Origin: Treponema sp.
Lineage (GTDB): Bacteria > Spirochaetota > Spirochaetia > Treponematales > Breznakiellaceae
Direction: 5' to 3'
NCBI GenBank assembly: GCA_012517385.1
Contig: JAAYUZ010000064.1
Coordinates: forward strand, 1-52,774
Length of the DNA: 52,774 bases
This document shows, piece after piece, positions 50,788 through 52,774 of this stretch (position 1 is its first letter; each line of letters starts with the position of its first letter). Position numbers and translations under genes: made by a program. The notes below the pieces were generated by a model. That model was not told the origin of the DNA. It searched no databases and saw nothing but the letters and a program-made list of their open reading frames with translations.

Positions 50788-50808
50788 TGATACCTAGAGG
50801 GTATTCAA

Positions 50809-51870
50809 GTGGCGGCAGATCTGGTTACAGCGACAAAGGAATTGCATAGAGGTTTTACGGAAGCAGAAATCCTCACCCTTACACCGGAAGACCGGGTCCT
50901 TATTATCAGTGACTTTCATATGGGAAATGGGGGCCGCAGTGACGATCTTATTAAAAATCAGGAACTGGTTCAGGATATCCTGGAAAAATATTATCTTCCT
51001 CAAAACTGGTATTTGGTATTAAACGGAGATATCGAAGAACTACAGCGCTATTCCTATAATCAGATCCGATCCTACTGGAAGAAACTCTATGAAATTTTCG
51101 ATGCCTTTTATCAGAAAAAAAGGCTATTTAAGATCCTGGGGAATCATGATGATGAGCTTATTCTTGTAAAACAGTATCCCTTTCCCCTGCTCGGCTCCCT
51201 GAGAATCGAAACGCCGGTCATCCCGGTCTATGTGTTTCATGGGCACCAGAGTTCCAAGGTGTATACCAACTATAATCATATAGTCCGGGCGAGCCTTCGT
51301 TTTTTTTTAAAACCCCTGGGAATACGCAACATTTCCTCTGGCCGCAGTCCCCGCCACCGTTTTACTGTAGAAAAGAGAGCCTATGATTATGCAAGGAACA
51401 ACGGTCTTATTTCGGTAATTGGCCACACCCATCGTCCCCTTTTTGAATCCTTAGGGCGCTATGATTATATAAAGTTTGAAATTGAACGGCTCTGTCGGGA
51501 ATACCCCCTGGCCAGCGGTGAGGACCGGAAACGGATAGCCGATGAGGTGCTCTTCTTACGAATTGAGCTCGCCAAGCTTAAACGATCGGAACGGCGAAAA
51601 AGTATTAAGGAAAGCCTATATGGGGATGAACTTCCGGTGCCCTGTCTATTCAATTCCGGCAGTGTAATTGGCAAGAAGGGTATCAATGCCATAGAACTGG
51701 ATAGTAGTACCATTTCTCTGGTCTACTGGTTTACCGAAGGGCGGGGTAAAAAGTTCGTCCACCGGGGATCCTATAATATTGATGTTCTGGAGGGGACCGA
51801 ACAGCGGCGTTCTGTTATAAATACGGACCGTTTAGACTATATTAAGGCAAAAATTGAATTATTAGGATGA
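50809..51870 (+). CDS. Metallophosphoesterase (calcineurin-like)
   Basis: A 353-residue cytosolic protein with the full two-metal signature: ISDFHMG (Asp35, His37), LNGDIEEL, LGNHDDE, VFHGHQS and IGHTHRP. No signal peptide. The region at about 230-290 is a charged helical insert. GTG start at 50809 is fixed by AGAGGG 7 nt upstream. The substrate is unknown; UDP-diacylglucosamine pyrophosphatase-like or general phosphodiesterase activity is possible. Its TGA overlaps a 21-codon ORF that leads to flbB. Confidence 0.8.
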   Translation: MAADLVTATKELHRGFTEAEILTLTPEDRVLIISDFHMGNGGRSDDLIKNQELVQDILEKYYLPQNWYLVLNGDIEELQRYSYNQIRSYWKKLYEIFDAFYQKKRLFKILGNHDDELILVKQYPFPLLGSLRIETPVIPVYVFHGHQSSKVYTNYNHIVRASLRFFLKPLGIRNISSGRSPRHRFTVEKRAYDYARNNGLISVIGHTHRPLFESLGRYDYIKFEIERLCREYPLASGEDRKRIADEVLFLRIELAKLKRSERRKSIKESLYGDELPVPCLFNSGSVIGKKGINAIELDSSTISLVYWFTEGRGKKFVHRGSYNIDVLEGTEQRRSVINTDRLDYIKAKIELLG

Positions 51871-51932
51871 AATCCTTGACGCACGATAGCCCTTGGGGCA
51901 ATACTGATGAAGAACTGTTTAAAAGGGGATAA
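51867..51932 (+). CDS. Possible 21-residue coupled peptide
   Basis: ATG 51867 overlaps the metallophosphoesterase stop as ATGA. The 21 codons (MKSLTHDSPWGNTDEELFKR, then Gly) end 3 nt before the flbB GTG. It uses the overlap style common in this window and might couple translation into flbB. No homology; it may be chance. Confidence 0.25.
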   Translation: MKSLTHDSPWGNTDEELFKRG

Positions 51933-51935
51933 AGA

Positions 51936-52568
51936 GTGGCTGGCTACGGATCGCAACATATTTTAGGAAGGGTAATTGTACTTATACTCCTCATCATTGT
52001 GCTTGCCATAGGCGGCCTGATTTGGTTTGACTACCTGGCCATCATCGATGCCAAGGCCATGTTAAGCCCCCTCTATTCATTTTTAGGCTTAAAACCCCGG
52101 ACCCAGCAGACCCTAAGTGATGCCCAGACCCTCTCTATCGATGCAGAACGGCTTGCGGTTCGGCTTGAGGAACTTAATCTTCGGAGCCTCGAACTTGATA
52201 AACGGGAAGCGGAATTGCAAAAAAAAGAGGCAGAAATAGAACAAAAGGCCCAGGAATTAACAGAACGGCAGAAAGCGCAGGATGAACGGGAAAAAACCTT
52301 TAACCTTACGGTCCAACAGTTCGAAAATAGAAGGGTAAACATCGAACAGAATGCGCGATACCTGGTTGGTATGCCGCCGGATAAGGCGGTTAAGATTTTA
52401 GCAGCCATGGATGACCAGGATATTATCGACGTATTTCGGATGACCGAGGAAATAGCTCAGAAGGAGGGTAAGGCCTCCCTGGTTGCCTACTGGCTCTCCC
52501 TGTTGCCGCCGGAACGTTCCGCCGAATTGCAGAGAAAAATGGCCGGAAAGCCCCGGACCCTGAATTGA
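51936..52568 (+). CDS. flbB: FlbB, periplasmic-flagellar collar protein
   Basis: A 210-residue motility protein of spirochaetes. In Borrelia, FlbB is the base of the collar around the periplasmic flagellar motor. One N-terminal membrane helix (about 11-35, IVLILLIIVLAIGGLIWF) is followed by a charged periplasmic coiled coil (about 60-140: RLEELNLRSLELDKREAELQ). The C-terminal MotE/MgtE_N-like domain includes VGMPPDKAVKILAAMDDQDI. GTG start at 51936 behind AAAAGGGG. The preceding gene is a metallophosphoesterase, not fliJ. Confidence 0.85.
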   Translation: MAGYGSQHILGRVIVLILLIIVLAIGGLIWFDYLAIIDAKAMLSPLYSFLGLKPRTQQTLSDAQTLSIDAERLAVRLEELNLRSLELDKREAELQKKEAEIEQKAQELTERQKAQDEREKTFNLTVQQFENRRVNIEQNARYLVGMPPDKAVKILAAMDDQDIIDVFRMTEEIAQKEGKASLVAYWLSLLPPERSAELQRKMAGKPRTLN

Positions 52569-52625
52569 GCCCTTCTTTCCTCCCCGGTCGCCGGCCTGTC
52601 CGGTGTTTCAGGAGGAGGATGGATC

Positions 52626-52774
52626 GTGTTTGTACCCCCCAATGTATCCACCACAACACCAGCACCTGGGAAAAAAACGGGAGCTCAATCAGCACATACA
52701 CCTCTTTGGGGTGCTGGGAACCAAAAAAAGGCTTCTTTTTTTAGCGCCTTCGAAGGGCTTATGAAGAATCTGAA
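52626..52774 (+). CDS. Start of a FliK-like hook-length control gene (3' partial)
   Basis: Open frame to the right edge from GTG 52626, about 49 residues, behind GGAGGAGG. The product MFVPPNVSTTTPAPGKKT and onward is rich in Pro, Thr, Ser and Gln, like the disordered N-terminus of FliK. In spirochaetes a FliK-like gene follows flbB, so this is a context-based guess. A frame from ATG 52618 stops after about 40 codons. Confidence 0.45.
   Translation, partial: MFVPPNVSTTTPAPGKKTGAQSAHTPLWGAGNQKKASFFSAFEGLMKNL

Noticed and set aside
52618-52740. ATG 52618 as the start of the last gene
   Set aside because: Its frame closes after about 40 codons, whereas the GTG frame at 52626 stays open to the window end.

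Overview
The window reads as the chromosome of a spirochaete of the Treponema group. Reasons: the right end carries flbB, the gene for a spirochaete periplasmic-flagellar collar protein, followed by the start of a FliK-like gene. uvrA overlaps an LptD/OstA-like gene. A phoH, 7TM-HD (PgpH-like), ybeY, tlyC, TPR chain is present. Many predicted periplasmic proteins lack close relatives. The base composition is moderate and coding density is very high. There is one tRNA gene (Val, anticodon TAC), no rRNA, no insertion sequence and no CRISPR array. The window is mostly core genome, with one AT-richer two-gene island (gpx-ohrR).

Layout. 2-1198: an alaA-type aminotransferase, cut by the window edge. 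1266-5490 (minus): a tightly overlapping lepB, class B PBP, DUF115/Maf-like operon ending in an intrinsic terminator. 5537-10686 (plus): a LysM-M23 peptidase, a 42-residue small membrane or secreted protein, a PIN-PhoH ATPase, a coiled-coil mini-protein, and a beta-propeller plus NodB-like protein whose metal ligands are missing. 10688-10832: a bidirectional terminator and tRNA-Val with its promoter. 10915-17024: uvrA-lptD. 17030-23447: phoH, pgpH, ybeY, tlyC and a TPR gene, each overlapping the next. 23454-24698 (minus): a secreted protein of unknown function.

24765-39297 is a long co-directional run. It starts with a solitary Cas2-like gene and prfB, which has the classic +1 programmed frameshift. 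It continues through a PEGA-type membrane protein, ftsY, a secreted YD-like protein, lolC-lolD-lolE, mcsA, a degenerate mcsB and clpC, and ends with a fumarylacetoacetate-hydrolase-family gene and a class V aminotransferase. Then come the gpx-ohrR island with its own palindromic operator, glgC (minus), mrfA-mrfB (plus), a minus-strand rdgB, anion transporter, Sm_multidrug_ex, uvrD operon, a methyltransferase with an internal 12-bp tandem repeat, a metallophosphoesterase, flbB and a FliK-like start.

The most interesting signals are these. (1) The McsB-like protein has lost essentially all recognisable guanido-kinase catalytic residues, yet sits between intact mcsA and clpC. (2) Several operon heads put a sigma70 -10 box exactly 6 nt before the ATG, with no Shine-Dalgarno, which predicts leaderless mRNAs. 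(3) A peroxide-sensing OhrR controls a Cys-type glutathione peroxidase. (4) A Cas2-fold protein occurs without CRISPR. (5) A NodB domain lacks its metal site and is fused to a propeller. All functional calls come from reading motifs by eye; no database search was run.
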